From positions 16,357,505-16,421,504 of the forward strand of contig CM055274.1 in NCBI GenBank assembly GCA_029237695.1: a stretch of DNA of 64,000 nucleotides. Reading direction: 5' to 3'. Below are positions 46,986-58,050 of this stretch, in pieces. A program made the translations under genes and the position numbers. The notes below the pieces were generated by a model, which did no database searches, was not told where the DNA came from, and saw only the letters and a list, made by a program, of their open reading frames with translations. The number at the start of each line of letters is the position of its first letter. Position 1 is the stretch's first letter. This DNA comes from Conchocele bisecta (taxonomy: Eukaryota > Mollusca > Bivalvia > Lucinida > Thyasiridae).

Positions 46986-47078
46986 GAGAAAATAAAATAT
47001 TTAAATCGTTTCATACCTGTCAAGGTATATTTTGAATGTAATAGATTAATAATTTAATACAATCATTATTATCTGTAT

Positions 47079-47577
47079 GGTCAATTGGTGCCACAAACAT
47101 GAAACTTCTCATTCAATATGTTGAATATTTATAATATTTACCCTTCAGTCCCATCATTAATACAGATCATACTGTTTGTGGATAATCTTAAATATTTTCT
47201 TTATATGTGCTTAAAAATATATGTTGCGACCACCATTTGAACCGTCTCATCGATATACTTTCATTGAGAAACAAAAATAAAAATATAATATTAAAAAAAG
47301 TTCATACGTGTAAAGGTATATTACGAATGTAATGAATTAATAATTTAATTCATCATTATTATCTGCAGTGTCTACTGAGGCCACAAACATGAACCTTAGC
47401 ACTAAAGAATGTTGGATAATTATAATATTTACCCTTCACTCCCATCATTAACACAGATCATTATTCTCTGCAGGGTCTACTGAGGTCACAAACATGAACC
47501 TTCGCACTCACGATCTTAAATAATTATAATATATACCCTTCACTCCCATCATTAACACAGATCATTATTCTCTGCAG
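47079..47577 (+). repeat. Decoy copies of KIF3A exon head (copies 3-5)
   Basis: At 47,079 ggtcaattggtgccacaaac follows tat instead of cag. At 47,369 tgtctactgaggccacaaac follows an intact ctgcag. At 47,474 ggtctactgaggtcacaaac follows an intact tctctgcag. Spacing is 290, 105 and 104 bp to the real exon. The decoys at 47,079 and 47,474 run into an in-frame stop within about 20 codons, and the one at 47,369 after about 28. Confidence 0.9.
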
Positions 47578-47717
47578 GGTCAACGGGGGCCACAAACATG
47601 AACATGCACAGTTCGCGATCCCATGCGATATTCACGGTGACAATTGAGTGCAGCGAGAAGGGGCCAGATGGGGAGCAGCATGTCCGAGTGGGCAAACTGA
47701 GTCTCGTCGATCTCGCG
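47578..47717 (+). CDS. KIF3A: KIF3A exon with switch I
   Basis: Encodes Ser-Thr-Gly-Ala-Thr-Asn-Met-Asn, switch I (His-Ser-Ser-Arg-Ser-His-Ala), Ile-Glu-Cys-Ser-Glu-Lys-Gly and the first half of switch II (Leu-Val-Asp-Leu-Ala). Phase 1 in (completing Arg), 0 out before gtaagt. This acceptor (tctctgcag) was chosen over the five look-alikes upstream because only here does the frame stay open through switch I. Confidence 0.96.
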
Positions 47718-47846
47718 GTAAGTTCCGCAATATAAAGTATATACTCTGTTCTCGTGCTTCAAATGAGGAAGTTTGATTGGTCGAGACTGAGTGAGCATCC
47801 AATCAATGATATAATTGCTTACTTGGCTTAGAAAATATACCACACT

Positions 47847-48060
47847 ATAGGGTTAACTGTATTGTAATATAGGGTTAACTGTATTGTAATATATGGTTAA
47901 CTGTATTGTAATATAGGGTTAACTGTATTGTAATTTTGAAATTTGCGGCGTATACGGAGCCATTAAACATGTTTTCCGACCTATCATTTTCTGATATCCG
48001 CCGCAAATTACAAAATTACCCAAATTACAAAATTACAATGCAGTTAACCTATTTCTAATG
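47847..48060. repeat. 22-bp tandem repeat with inverted partner
   Basis: Four copies of tagggttaactgtattgtaa lie at about 47,847-47,935. An inverted caatgcagttaaccta follows near 48,036, with ttgcggcgtatacg and gatatccgccgcaaatta facing each other between. Confidence 0.75.
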
Positions 48061-48303
48061 CACTCCTTTACTACTAGCGTAGGAATACATATTGAAATAA
48101 TTTGCGACCGTTCATCAACAATGATATACCTGTAATGTATGACCATCAGCCAATCAGATTGCATGATATTTATAGAGTGCATTAGAAAACTTGTTGAACC
48201 AGTATAGCCCCAGGCCAACCTCCACACACTATCAGTCTGATCAGGGTCTTTGTTGTTTGCCATTCATTTACTGAAGTAGACTAACTATCTTCATCATGAT
48301 TAG

Positions 48304-48657
<354 letters not shown>

Positions 48658-48900
48658 TAGGATGAGATTAAAAAATGTGGGAAGCAATATTAGTGGCTGC
48701 AGTTTTTCACTAGTATCCCATTTATCATGAACATCATCTTTTGTCATCACATGAGAATTTCCATAGAAGAAAAATTGTTTTTTATTTTTAACTTTTGAAA
48801 AAATAAAAATAGTAGTCAAATTGCATAAATTGTTGATTTGATATTTGCAATTTGTGTCATATCAGCTCATATCGTAATTGTAACACTACTCCCCCCACAG

Positions 48901-48918
48901 GTTGTGAACGTGTGTTCG
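48901..48918 (+). other. Decoy mini-exon copied from the next exon
   Basis: An 18-base block gttgtgaacgtgtgttcg lies between a good acceptor (ccccccacag) and a good donor (gtgagc), phase 0/0. It aligns to the first bases of the exon at 48,969 (gttgcgaacgtgggtccg). The upstream aacactactcccc is also duplicated at 48,882 and 48,952. It would add six residues if spliced in; I infer it is a decayed partial duplication. Confidence 0.6.
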
Positions 48919-48968
48919 GTGAGCTATTACTACCCAATCAATAAATCAATCAACACTACTCCCCGCAG

Positions 48969-49143
48969 GTTGCGAACGTGGGTCCGGCAGACTACAACTA
49001 CGATGAAACCATCAGTACTCTGCGGTACGCGAACCGAGCCAAGAACATCCAGAACAAGGCGCGAATCAACGAAGACCCGAAGGACGCCCTCCTCCGACAG
49101 TTCCAGAAGGAGATTGAAGAGCTGCGTCGACAACTAGAGGAGG
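48969..49143 (+). CDS. KIF3A: KIF3A exon, motor end and neck
   Basis: Encodes [12 protein letters not shown] and Leu-Arg-Tyr-Ala-Asn-Arg-Ala-Lys, which end the motor. The neck follows, [11 protein letters not shown] and Glu-Leu-Arg-Arg-Gln-Leu-Glu-Glu, where the coiled coil with KIF3B begins. Acceptor ccccgcag, donor gtatgt; phase 0 in, 1 out. Confidence 0.96.
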
Positions 49144-49194
49144 GTATGTTATATAGACGGCCAAACTCGTTAACTGATTTCATAAGAAACAAGG

Positions 49195-49442
49195 TTAACC
49201 CTGTCACCCCTAAGTAACTGGAATGGATTTTGATATGTTAATTTTGCAGCCAATCCAATCATCACAAAATGATTTTCAGACTAGTCAATTTATGAAAAGG
49301 GGGTATTTCTTGTTCTCAAAAATATAAAAATTTCTTTCAAAAAGTGCAGATCCTGATGAGACGGCTCGTTACGAGCCGGCTCATCTGGATCTGCACTGTT
49401 TGTATAAACTGCTATAGCGGGCTTTCGGGTTCAAAGAGTTAC
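49195..49442. mobile_element. TTAACCCT-ended MITE in KIF3A intron
   Basis: TTAACCCTGTCACCCC left end, with the hairpin gatcctgatgagacggctcg and complement inside, as at 38,024. The right end (gggttcaaagagttac) is decayed. Confidence 0.65.
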
Positions 49443-50180
49443 GCCTCGTTTCTTATGAGATCAGTTATTAAGTTTAATAAATAGAGGATCTTACATGAGT
49501 GATAAGAGGATCCTACATGAGTGATGACTCGGTACGATTTCATACGAAACGAGGTTAAGCCTCGTTTCTTATGAAATCAGTTAACAAGTTTAATAAATAG
49601 AGGATCTTACGTAAGTGACACGAGGATCCTATATGAGCAATGATTTAGTATGGTGTTTATTTATCAAGTTTACTGATTTAATAAGAAAAGAAGCTATTCC
49701 AAGTTGCTTTCGAAATCAGTTAACATGTTTAATAAATAGAGGAGCTTACTTGAGTGATAAGAGGATCCTACATGAGTGATTATTTAGTTTGGTATTTATT
49801 TATCAAGTTTACTGATTTCATAATAAATGAAGCTATTCCAAGTTGCCTTCGAAATCAGTTAACATGTTTAATAAATAGAGGATCTTACGTGAGTGATAAG
49901 AGGATCCTACATGAGTGATGACTCCGTATGATATTTATTTAATGAGTTTACTGATTTCATAAGAGACGAGGCTTTTCCTAGTTGCCTGTGAAATCATCCA
50001 ACAAGTTTAATAAATAGAGGATCTATATAAGTGATGATTTAGTATGCTATTTATTTAACAAGTTCACTGATTTCATAAGAAATGCAGCTTTTTAACAGCT
50101 ACTTATGAAATCAGTCAACAAGTTTAGCAAATAGATGAGCAAATTAATATGGTTTATAAGTTTACTGTTTCATAATTCCA
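49443..50180. repeat. Degenerate tandem repeat, about 115-140 bp
   Basis: Units with gtttaataaatagaggatct, acatgagtgataagaggatc and tactgatttcataagaaa recur about six times. A single aataaatagaggatcttac-type piece follows at 50,560. Confidence 0.75.
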
Positions 50181-50370
50181 GCACAAAAATATTTACACAA
50201 TTCCCTAACATTTGATTGGCCGGTAGCAAGTCTCTGTCCAAAATGTATATCCCAGTAAACTCCCACGCCGAACTATTTTCCGTAACCGTGAGGCGCAGTT
50301 AAAATAATTCTTAAGAAAACGGAAAATAAACACATTTTCTTGATGAATTTATTTCAAATGCTGGAATTAT

Positions 50371-50525
50371 AAGGAATGAATGGCCTTTTTGTGGAATTTA
50401 TCGGGGATATAAACTTGGAAAAGTCGCGGGAATACTGGACGAGGCCTTCCGGCCTTCGTCCAGTATTCCCGCGACTTTTCCAAGTTTATACCCCGATAAA
50501 TTCCACAAAAAGGCCATTCATTCCT
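50371..50525. repeat. Long near-perfect foldback
   Basis: Arms of about 72 bp: aggaatgaatggcctttttg through aacttggaaaagtcgcggga to atactggacga, then ggccttccggcc in the centre and the complement. The arms differ by very few bases. A second copy with an insertion in the centre lies at 63,838-64,000. Confidence 0.85.
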
Positions 50526-50604
50526 ATAATAAGAAAGAGTTTCTTATGGTATCGGGCAGAGATTAATAAATAGAGGATCTTACATGAGTGATGATTTAAT
50601 ATTT

Positions 50605-50744
50605 ATAGGTTATTTGATTTGTATGTGGATATATGCACAAGATCAGCAGCGTGTGATATTGCACGACTTTAGGAGTGCAATATTGTTGCATGACGGAACG
50701 AGTGGTATACATGTATATCCACATACAAATCAAATAACCTTTTC
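50605..50744. repeat. Foldback with 25-bp ends
   Basis: ggttatttgatttgtatgtg and the complement cacatacaaatcaaataacc bound about 140 bp with a smaller inner palindrome (atattgcac / gtgcaatat). Confidence 0.8.
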
Positions 50745-51015
50745 ATTATATACGTACATCACTCAAAATTCATGTGCAACTCAAAAATATAAATAAAATA
50801 TACAAAGTAGTGGTGATTTAAAAGGAACTATTTTACGAGGCGAAACGTAGTTCCATTGCGTTCCATTGTGCTTTAATGGGAAACGAAAGTATGTATATAT
50901 ATTAAACTATTTTATTGAACAAGTTTATGGATTTCATAACAAACAAGACTATTTACACCTATAACATGCCATGTATCTGTAGCAATCAATCAATCAATCA
51001 ATGAATCAATTACAG

Positions 51016-51111
51016 GAGTGACGGACGACGAGGGGGAGTCAGAAAGTGAGGAGGAATATGTGAATGAGGATGGGGTCAAGGTCAAACGGAAGAAGAAGAA
51101 GAAGAAGAAAG
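51016..51111 (+). CDS. KIF3A: KIF3A exon, acidic/lysine-rich hinge
   Basis: Starts after attacag, completes Gly and encodes Val-Thr-Asp-Asp-Glu-Gly-Glu, a Glu-rich run, then Lys-Val-Lys-Arg and seven Lys before a gtacta donor. KIF3A proteins have just such an acidic then basic patch between the neck and the stalk. Phase 1 in, 1 out. The lysine codons form an (aag)n run. This is the last coding exon I can assign with confidence. Confidence 0.92.
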
Positions 51112-51464
51112 GTACTATGTTTACAAGTACTTGAACCATTTTCAGGACTTTACTTGTTTCATCTGAAAATTCAGCACTTTATCAACAGTTTTAAACAAAA
51201 AGAAAAAGCAAACAGCCTTTTATAGTACCGAATATGTACAAATTCATATTGCTTTCAAAACATTTTTGACTGTTGTAATTTTTCACTGTGATGAATTTCC
51301 ATTTAAGAATTTTATAATGATCATCTACCGGAACCACAGTAGGTATTTCTGTAATAAATGTTATCATTATGTGCACATAAAAATATTAAAACTCTCCTGA
51401 CAAGATTTGACATTGTGGTTTGTATTGTGTATCATAGATTTTCTTGTAACTTTATCTCAATCAG

Positions 51465-51890
51465 GGCCTGGTTGCTCAAAGCATCTATTAGCTTAACAGT
51501 CTGTTAAATCCTTAACAGAGTTGTCTTAACAGACTGTTAAATCCTTAACAGAGTTGAACCCTTTGAACCCGAAAGCCCTCTATAGCGGGTTATGCAAACA
51601 GTGCAGATCCAGATGAGACAGCTCGTAACGAGCCGTCTCATCAGGATCTACACTTTTTGAAAATAATTTTCATATTTTTGAGAACAAAAGATACCGTCTC
51701 ATCATAAATGGATTAGTCTGACAATCATTTTGTGACAATTGGATTGGTTCCAAAATTAACATGTCAAAATCCATTCCATTACTTAGGGGTAAAAGGGTGA
51801 AGCTAACTGTGGTTTTGAGCTAACCAAGGTTTTAAGCAACCAACAATTTTAAGCCAACATGTTTTGAGCAACCGGGCCCAGATCTGTTAG
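51465..51890. mobile_element. MITE with GGCCTGGTTGCTCAAA ends
   Basis: Inverted ends gggcctggttgctcaaagc and gttttgagcaaccgggccc, with aacagtctgttaaatcctta repeated inside. Another MITE is nested at 51,548-51,806. Confidence 0.75.
51548..51806. mobile_element. Nested MITE of the 38,024 family
   Basis: Reverse-oriented copy: aaccctttgaacccgaaagc at one end, cttaggggtaaaagggt at the other, and the gatccagatgagacagctcg hairpin inside. Confidence 0.7.
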
Positions 51891-51945
51891 TCACATAATC
51901 ACTATCTTGTACCTTATATCCATTATTTTCTCATGCTAACATCAG

Positions 51946-51957
51946 GGTCGGAATTGG
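51946..51957 (+). CDS. KIF3A: Candidate KIF3A microexon (12 nt)
   Basis: ggtcggaattgg lies between an acceptor atcag (preceded by pyrimidine-rich sequence and tgctaac) and a perfect donor gtgagt. Phase is 1 in and 1 out, exactly what the previous exon requires, and would add Ser-Glu-Leu-Gly after a Gly. KIF3A is known to vary by small insertions at this hinge. A chance match is quite possible. Confidence 0.3.
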
Positions 51958-52032
51958 GTGAGTGTGAATTGTTCATTTGTTATATCCCATCTGCCTGCAT
52001 TCCTGCATTCCTGCATTACCTCTTGTCAACCT

Positions 52033-52268
52033 GGGGCTCATTTCACTGAACTTCTTAAGACAAAAATGTTAGTACGAAGATTTCTATTAATTCACTTCTC
52101 ACATTAATGGGATTAATTAACGTTACCAGTTTGTAACTACATATACATGTACATGTACACTGAAGATTTTCCAACATCGGCTGTCAGTGTACATGTAGAT
52201 GTTATTCTAAAATTAAATTGTGCAATTACAAACTTCTTAGTCTTTCGACGTTTTGTGAAACTGGCCCC
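52033..52268. mobile_element. GGGCC-family MITE, divergent
   Basis: ggggctcatttcactgaact and the inverted gttttgtgaaactggcccc, with its own central hairpin catgtacactgaag / gtcagtgtacatg. Confidence 0.7.
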
Positions 52269-52460
52269 AGATTAAACGTTCGGTATAATTCTGTATAGAA
52301 TGTCTAATCAAGTTCACCTTCTTTTCTCTCACATAAATCCCTTTACAAAGCATGCTTTTGAAAATAGTAAATTGATGACTTGTGTGAATGAGGAACATTC
52401 AAGTGAAACAGCTGTCAGATTGGTTTGTTTGCCTTTGGGTGAAATGGATCATGGATTTCT

Positions 52461-52694
52461 GGGGGCCGTTTCACTAAACTTTGTACGATTAAAATGTTCG
52501 TAAGTACAAACTTATGATAGTCTGTAAATTGCACATCAACACTGTTTTCTTGTAAACAATTATTGAATTTACATTTATTGAGCATATGCAGCCTATGCTC
52601 AATAAATGTAAATCAATCAATTTAAATTTCCAGACGATTCTACATTTGCGCTTACGAACATTTTAGTCGTACAAAGTTTAGTGAAACGGGCCCC
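52461..52694. mobile_element. GGGCC-family MITE between long direct repeats
   Basis: ggggccgtttcactaaactt and aaagtttagtgaaacgggcccc with the tgagcatatgcagcctatgc centre. About 45 bp on each side (attggtttgtttgcctttgg through atggatttctg) are directly repeated. Confidence 0.8.
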
Positions 52695-53037
52695 AGCTGA
52701 TTGGTTTGTTTGCCTTTGGGTGAAATGGATCCTGGATTTCTGCAGGACTTTGGTAGACTTCTCTAGGGTGTGTGCCTGTCTGTCTGTCTGTGTGACTATC
52801 TTTGGGGGGTTTAGTGGCAACTTGCAAATTACTTCTATAAGTTTACATATATCAGTGGTGTGCCTCTAGTCTCAGTGAGACGATTTAAATGGTGGTCATG
52901 ACGTATATGTCTAAGCACATATAAAGCAAATATTTAGGATTTTCCACAAACAAAATGTCGTATCATCAGCATGTATTGGGTTAAATATCAAATATCGGAG
53001 GGGTGGGAGGGTATGCATATCTCTGCGGTTGTTCATA

Positions 53038-53287
53038 TTAACCCTTAGACCGCTACTCACAACAATTGTCGTCTGCTGTTGCTTTTATATCTTTCCTTAT
53101 TTCTCAATAAAAACATGGTTTGACAGCACTTCAGAATCATTTCCAATGGAAATGATTCTGAAGTGCTGTCAAAGCATGTTGTAAATTATTCTAAAATGTT
53201 GTCAAAGCATGTGTCTGATGATAAAAATGGAAAATAGAAAATAAACAGCAGACGACAAAAGAATTAAGATAGCGGTCTAAGGGTTAA
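53038..53287. mobile_element. Full-length TTAA-flanked foldback MITE
   Basis: TTAACCCTTAGACCGCTA at the left and TAGCGGTCTAAGGGTTAA at the right, then the gtcgtctgctgtt / aacagcagacgac pair and the atggaaatgattct centre of the family seen at 1935. A partial arm duplication lies near 53,165-53,215. Confidence 0.8.
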
Positions 53288-53599
53288 CTGGATGTTCACA
53301 CCATTCATCGTACAGCCGAGTAGAGATTTATTCCACATGGGCCAGCATTGGCTTTCAGATAGATTACTAACTACTTCTGTGGTCATTTTGTTTTTATTTC
53401 TCAAAGAAATATTTTTAGGAGATAGTTACTGCTTTGTTCATCTGGTCCTGTGTCCGTCCAATATCTGATGTCCACACAACACGACTCATTAGGTTAATTT
53501 CAGATTTTCAATTTATGATAACTTGGACAAATCTGTAAATCATTCTCAATAGGGTGGCATGTCTTGCTTTGCTTTTTTTCAGATTGGCTGTGCTTGTGA

Positions 53600-53790
53600 A
53601 CAAAATAACTCAAAATTATAGTCATATTTCCTATCACAATTCACAATTACAATCCTATTTCCAATCACAATTCACAATTACAATCCTATTTCCAATCACA
53701 ATTCACAATTACAATCCTATCACATTTCTATCACAATTTACAATCCTGCTTCCTATCACAATTCTCAATTACAATCCTATTTTGTGATTG
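53600..53790. repeat. Minisatellite, unit about 30 bp
   Basis: About five copies of tcacaattcacaattacaat followed by cctatttcca. Confidence 0.85.
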
Positions 53791-53888
53791 CAATTAACAA
53801 GCAATTATCATCAGATTATCTCGGAAAGGATTGCAATTGCACATTTCGGATGACTACACTAGCATATTTATTGTGTCATGTTTGAATG

Positions 53889-53948
53889 GGTTAGTGGAGG
53901 AAGGGGGCTAACTCCCTCATGGAGTTAGCCCCCTTCTTCCACTGACCC
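53889..53948. repeat. Short inverted repeat
   Basis: agtggaggaagggggctaac pairs with gttagcccccttcttccact around tccctcatgga. Confidence 0.85.
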
Positions 53949-53949
53949 C

Positions 53950-54846
53950 TTCAATTGCAACTTTTCATCACTTTGGGGCGGGGAGGGGGTGGAGGGGAGG
54001 CATCTTCATCTTAACCGACTTCATAGTTAGTTTATTTATGTACTTTGTACATTCTGCCAATTTCTTTTCTAGCCACCATTCACCATGCATGCATTGTTGT
54101 TGCTTGTTGGACATCATATTTAGACAGAACATGTGGGGTTATATACATGCATGTCGTTTGATCATATAAAGTTAAATATTTGTTCTACTCTAAATTTTGG
54201 AGTAGAATAGGGGCGTGGGTGGGAGGCTTTTATGTTTGTCTCACTCATGTGAGTGGAAAATGAGACATAGCAGTCACAATTCTGGTGGCGTCATCGTCAA
54301 ATGCATCAACAATTCTGGACCAAGGATCAGTTTACAGGGTGAAATGGGTGAAATTCTCTCCCTAAATTGTCTGACTTGTTCCTATTTTGAGTTGAGGGAG
54401 AATTTTTTCACTAAATAAAACAGAAATTTTGGAAAGAATTGTCTATTTTCACAATTGTTTAGTGAAAACTTCTATTTTGAAGGGCTAGCTTGAACCCTGC
54501 TGGACGTACGTCAAAATGTTGCATATCTTGATATGTTTGTCAGATCTTTACTAAACTTGTGTCATTATCTTCCACTACCACTGTTGTCATTCGGGTGACA
54601 CTGACCTACTTTTTTTTTGGGTTTGACACTTGTTCATTGAAATTGGTGTAAAAGGAGCGGAAGAAAATAATTTCTATATTTTTTGAAAATCTATACAAAT
54701 AAAATCATAATTTGGCAGTTTACTATATGGGTGGATGGGGATGCAAATCTGCAAATTAAATTTCTCTGTCCTTAGATGTATTTAGGTCGTGAGTTGTCTG
54801 TTGTAGGGATAGTATATTTGTGCATTGATACTTGTTGTGGCTCAGG
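53950..54846. other. AT-rich spacer, no exon recognised
   Basis: No feature supported apart from short T runs. No KIF3A stalk exon was found here. Confidence 0.4.
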
Positions 54847-55208
54847 GCTCCAGATAAGGAATTAGTAATTGAGTATTGTCACTCTATCATTTCTGAAGCA
54901 ATTGGGTATTTCAAAATTTGAATTGGGTAAAATAAAATCACACTGCTGTTTACACATTAACAGACAGCAATTATTGAACAGTTTGCTTCGAAATGAAATC
55001 ATATCTTGGAGACAATTCTAATGAAATACCAAGATGTGTTTTCATGGAAAATAATAAAAATATGCTATATTTGTGATCTGTTTATTGTTTTCTGCAGCAT
55101 GATAAAGGTACCATAAAATCTTTATTGCTTTTTGATACTCGCTACTTCTGATTTCTATTGGTTTTTTGACAATTGGGCATTTAAACAAATACGCAGCTTA
55201 TCTGGAGC
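54847..55208. mobile_element. MITE with GCTCCAGATAAG ends
   Basis: Second copy of the element at 36,680. Shares the aattgggtatttcaa, aacagacagcaattattgaa and ctgcagcatgataaaggtac stretches. Confidence 0.8.
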
Positions 55209-55229
55209 GCTGGTGACTGATACGATGGT

Positions 55230-55534
55230 ACGGACATGGGGCTGTGACTGGAGAAATGAATCTCATGGATTGCCTTTGCGAACAGTGCAGTCCCAGATCA
55301 GCCTGCACATCCGTGCAGTCTGATCAGGGTCTTCACTGTTCGCAGTCAGTGAAACACCTGTCTTGCGTCCATCCAACATACAATACACAGTGAAACCTCT
55401 CTCATTCTGAGCCATAGTCGTGTGCTATGCGATCACGAACAGACATTATCGCCGGAGATAAATGACCAAGAAACTCATATTAAATAAGATCACAGGTGTT
55501 GTCTTGGTGTCTGATTTAGAGAGGTTTCACTGTA
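55230..55534. repeat. Dispersed repeat fragment and a small MITE
   Basis: 55,238-55,345 belongs to the gtgactggagaa family. 55,387-55,534 has inverted ends acagtgaaacctctct and agaggtttcactgt. Confidence 0.65.
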
Positions 55535-55655
55535 GATCCTATCAGACAGTTGGAATGTGCTAGCAGACCTATTGCTCCAGTCGTGGGTATTATATTAGGC
55601 CCTGTTATGCGTCATGACGAACTAAAGTCAAACTAAACCGAGTGTTGAACACCTG

Positions 55656-55960
55656 TACCCTATTTCACCAACATTGCAAAGTATACTTTTCTAGCAAAGT
55701 GTACTTTGAGGGAGTAGTCATTTATTTTTCCCGAAATGCATTATTTCATATAGAACTAACCGTTGCATATATTTGATGATTAAAAGTATGCAGAATTATT
55801 ATACTGAATGTATTACATTATCACAGCCAATATGGCTGTGATAATGTAATAAATTCAGTATAATAAAAATTAATAAATTTATCCTAAAATTGAAAATTTC
55901 TCCCTCAAAGTATACTTTGCTAGTTAAGTTTACTTTGCAATTTTGATGAAATAGGCTACT
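55656..55960. mobile_element. MITE with GTATACTTT-rich ends, second copy
   Basis: Copy of the element at 24,940, in which the internal sequence runs in the opposite direction. Central palindrome ttatcacagccaatatggct. Confidence 0.75.
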
Positions 55961-56224
55961 GGAAATACCCATTCCAAAAACAGATCTGCACAAGCTACAT
56001 TGTGTACATTACTACAAGGTTCATATATTCCGTGCATCTGATACTGCCATACATTACATTAACATAGTGATCATGGCAGGGAAAAGATTAACTATATATG
56101 CTCTGGACTGTTTCATTATCCCCTCGCCGATAGGCAAGAGGGGGGATATAGCAGTTCCATGCTTTATAATAGGTAATCCCCAAATGGAGCCCATATACAT
56201 TGCAATCCACGGTGTATATAGGGC

Positions 56225-56400
56225 CACGGGTTGGGCGCATGTGAAGGGTAATTTACCAATGGGATTCATCCTTACCAGAAACCCGATATCCCTGGTTTGG
56301 CCCTCAGGTACACTTTTGGCTTTCTTGTACGTGAGAGTTCAATCCGGTTAAACCCATTCATAAAAGTAGTAGGGGATGGGGCTAAGTCACTCTGGTTGGT
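56225..56400. repeat. Dispersed repeat (ggtttggccctcaggta family)
   Basis: aagggtaatttaccaatggg through ggtttggccctcaggtacac to aaaagtagtaggggatgggg, related to 38,646-38,850 and inverted to 18,640-19,135. Confidence 0.6.
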
Positions 56401-56749
56401 GTTTCATGTACGCAAAGCTTGAGCTTGAAAGCAATTGGCTTGCTTGGCTGACTAATAAATAAGACGGAGGACATGTTTTAACATATCTGCCAGTATATTA
56501 GATAGTTTGACTTACCACATCTGTATTTCACAGATATTGATGGATACAAACAAATATAATTTCAATAACTGACATTGAAAGATGACAAAAATCTGTCAAC
56601 TTTCGATGTCATTTATAAAAGATAACGCAGGTCTCCAAAATCAGTTTGGGAAAATGCTCGTACACTGGCCTGTTTTATATCTTGCCTTTGGATATTTTCC
56701 TCCTTCCCAAGATGAAAACGGTAAGGTGTCATGTTGTATTGTTTCCTAC

Positions 56750-58050
56750 AAATCTCACCCATTGCCTTCCTCAATATCACCCATTGCCTTCCTCAATATC
56801 ACCCATTGCCTTTCCTCATTATCACCCATTACCTTCCTAAATATCACCCATTGCCTTCCTCAGTATCACCCATTGCCTTCTTCAATATCACCCATTGCCT
56901 TTCTCAAAATCACCCATTGCCTTCCTCAATATCACCCATTACCTTCCTCACTATCACACATTGCCTTCCTCAATATCACCCATTGCCTTCCTCAATATCA
57001 CCCATTACCTTCCTCACTATCACACATTGCCTCCTGAATATCACCCATTGCCTACCTCAATATCATCTATTGCATGCCTCAATATCACCCATTGCCTACC
57101 TCAATATCATCTATTGCCTGCCTCAATATCACCTATTGCCTTTCTGCAATATCACACAATGCCTTCCTCAATATCACCCATTGTCTTTCTCAATATCACA
57201 TATTGCCTTCTTCAATATCACCCATTGGAGCCTCAATATCATAATCTCCCATTGTTTTCCTCAATCTCACCTATTGGAGCCTCAATATCACCCTTTGCCT
57301 TCCTCAATATCACCCATTGCCTACCTCAATATCACCTATTGCCTTTCTCAGATATCACACAATGCCTTCCTCAATATCACACATTGTCTTTCTCAGTATC
57401 ACCTATTGCCTTCTTCAATATCACCCATTGGAGCCTCAATATCATAATCTCCCATTGCTTTCCTCAATCTCACCTATTGGAGCCTCAATATCACCCTTTG
57501 CCTTCCTCAATATCACACATTGTCTTCCTCAATATCTCCATTTGTCTTCATCAATATCACTAATTACTTTCCTCAACATTCCCCATCATTTCTCAAAATC
57601 ACACAATGCCTTCCTTAATATGACTAATTACTTCCCTGAAAATCACACATTGCCTTCTTCAATATCACCATTGCCTTCCTTAATCTCACCCATTCCATCC
57701 TCAATAACACCCATTGCCTTTCTCAATATCCCCCATTGCCTTCCTCGATCTCACCCATTGCCTGCCTCAATATCGCCCATTGCCTTTCTCAATATCTCCC
57801 ATTGACTTCCACAATATCACCAGGGATCATTTTACAGGGCAAAGTGGGCGAAAATATAGTTTTTCACTATATAAAACAGAATTTTTGGATCTCAAATTTT
57901 TAAACTTCTCCCTGTTTTGAAGCGCTGGCTTGAATCCTGTATCACCCATTGCCTTCCTCAATATGACTAATTATTTTCCTCAATATCACCCGTTGCCTTC
58001 CTCAATATGACTAATTATTTTCCTCAATATCACTCATTGCCTTCCTCAAT
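56750..58050. repeat. Minisatellite, unit about 24-25 bp
   Basis: About 50 copies of cctcaatatcacccattgcc with 1-3 extra bases. Because the unit is rarely a multiple of three, several frames stay open and give Ile-Thr-His-Cys-Leu-Pro-Gln-Tyr-type translations; these are not convincing proteins. An unrelated patch interrupts it at about 57,825-57,940. Confidence 0.9.

Noticed and set aside
48838..49207. Other-frame open readings over the KIF3A neck exon
   Set aside because: Shadows of the real frame, which is fixed by KIF3A motifs.
56645..56740. Possible exon ending ...gatgaaaacg before gtaagg
   Set aside because: The donor is acceptable, but the upstream reading has no KIF3A stalk similarity and no clear acceptor with matching phase.
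56582..57805. Overlapping open frames of 151-238 codons rich in Ile-Thr-His-Cys-Leu-Pro
   Set aside because: They are translations of the 24-25-bp minisatellite, which lacks stops in several frames; no start context, domain or stable frame.
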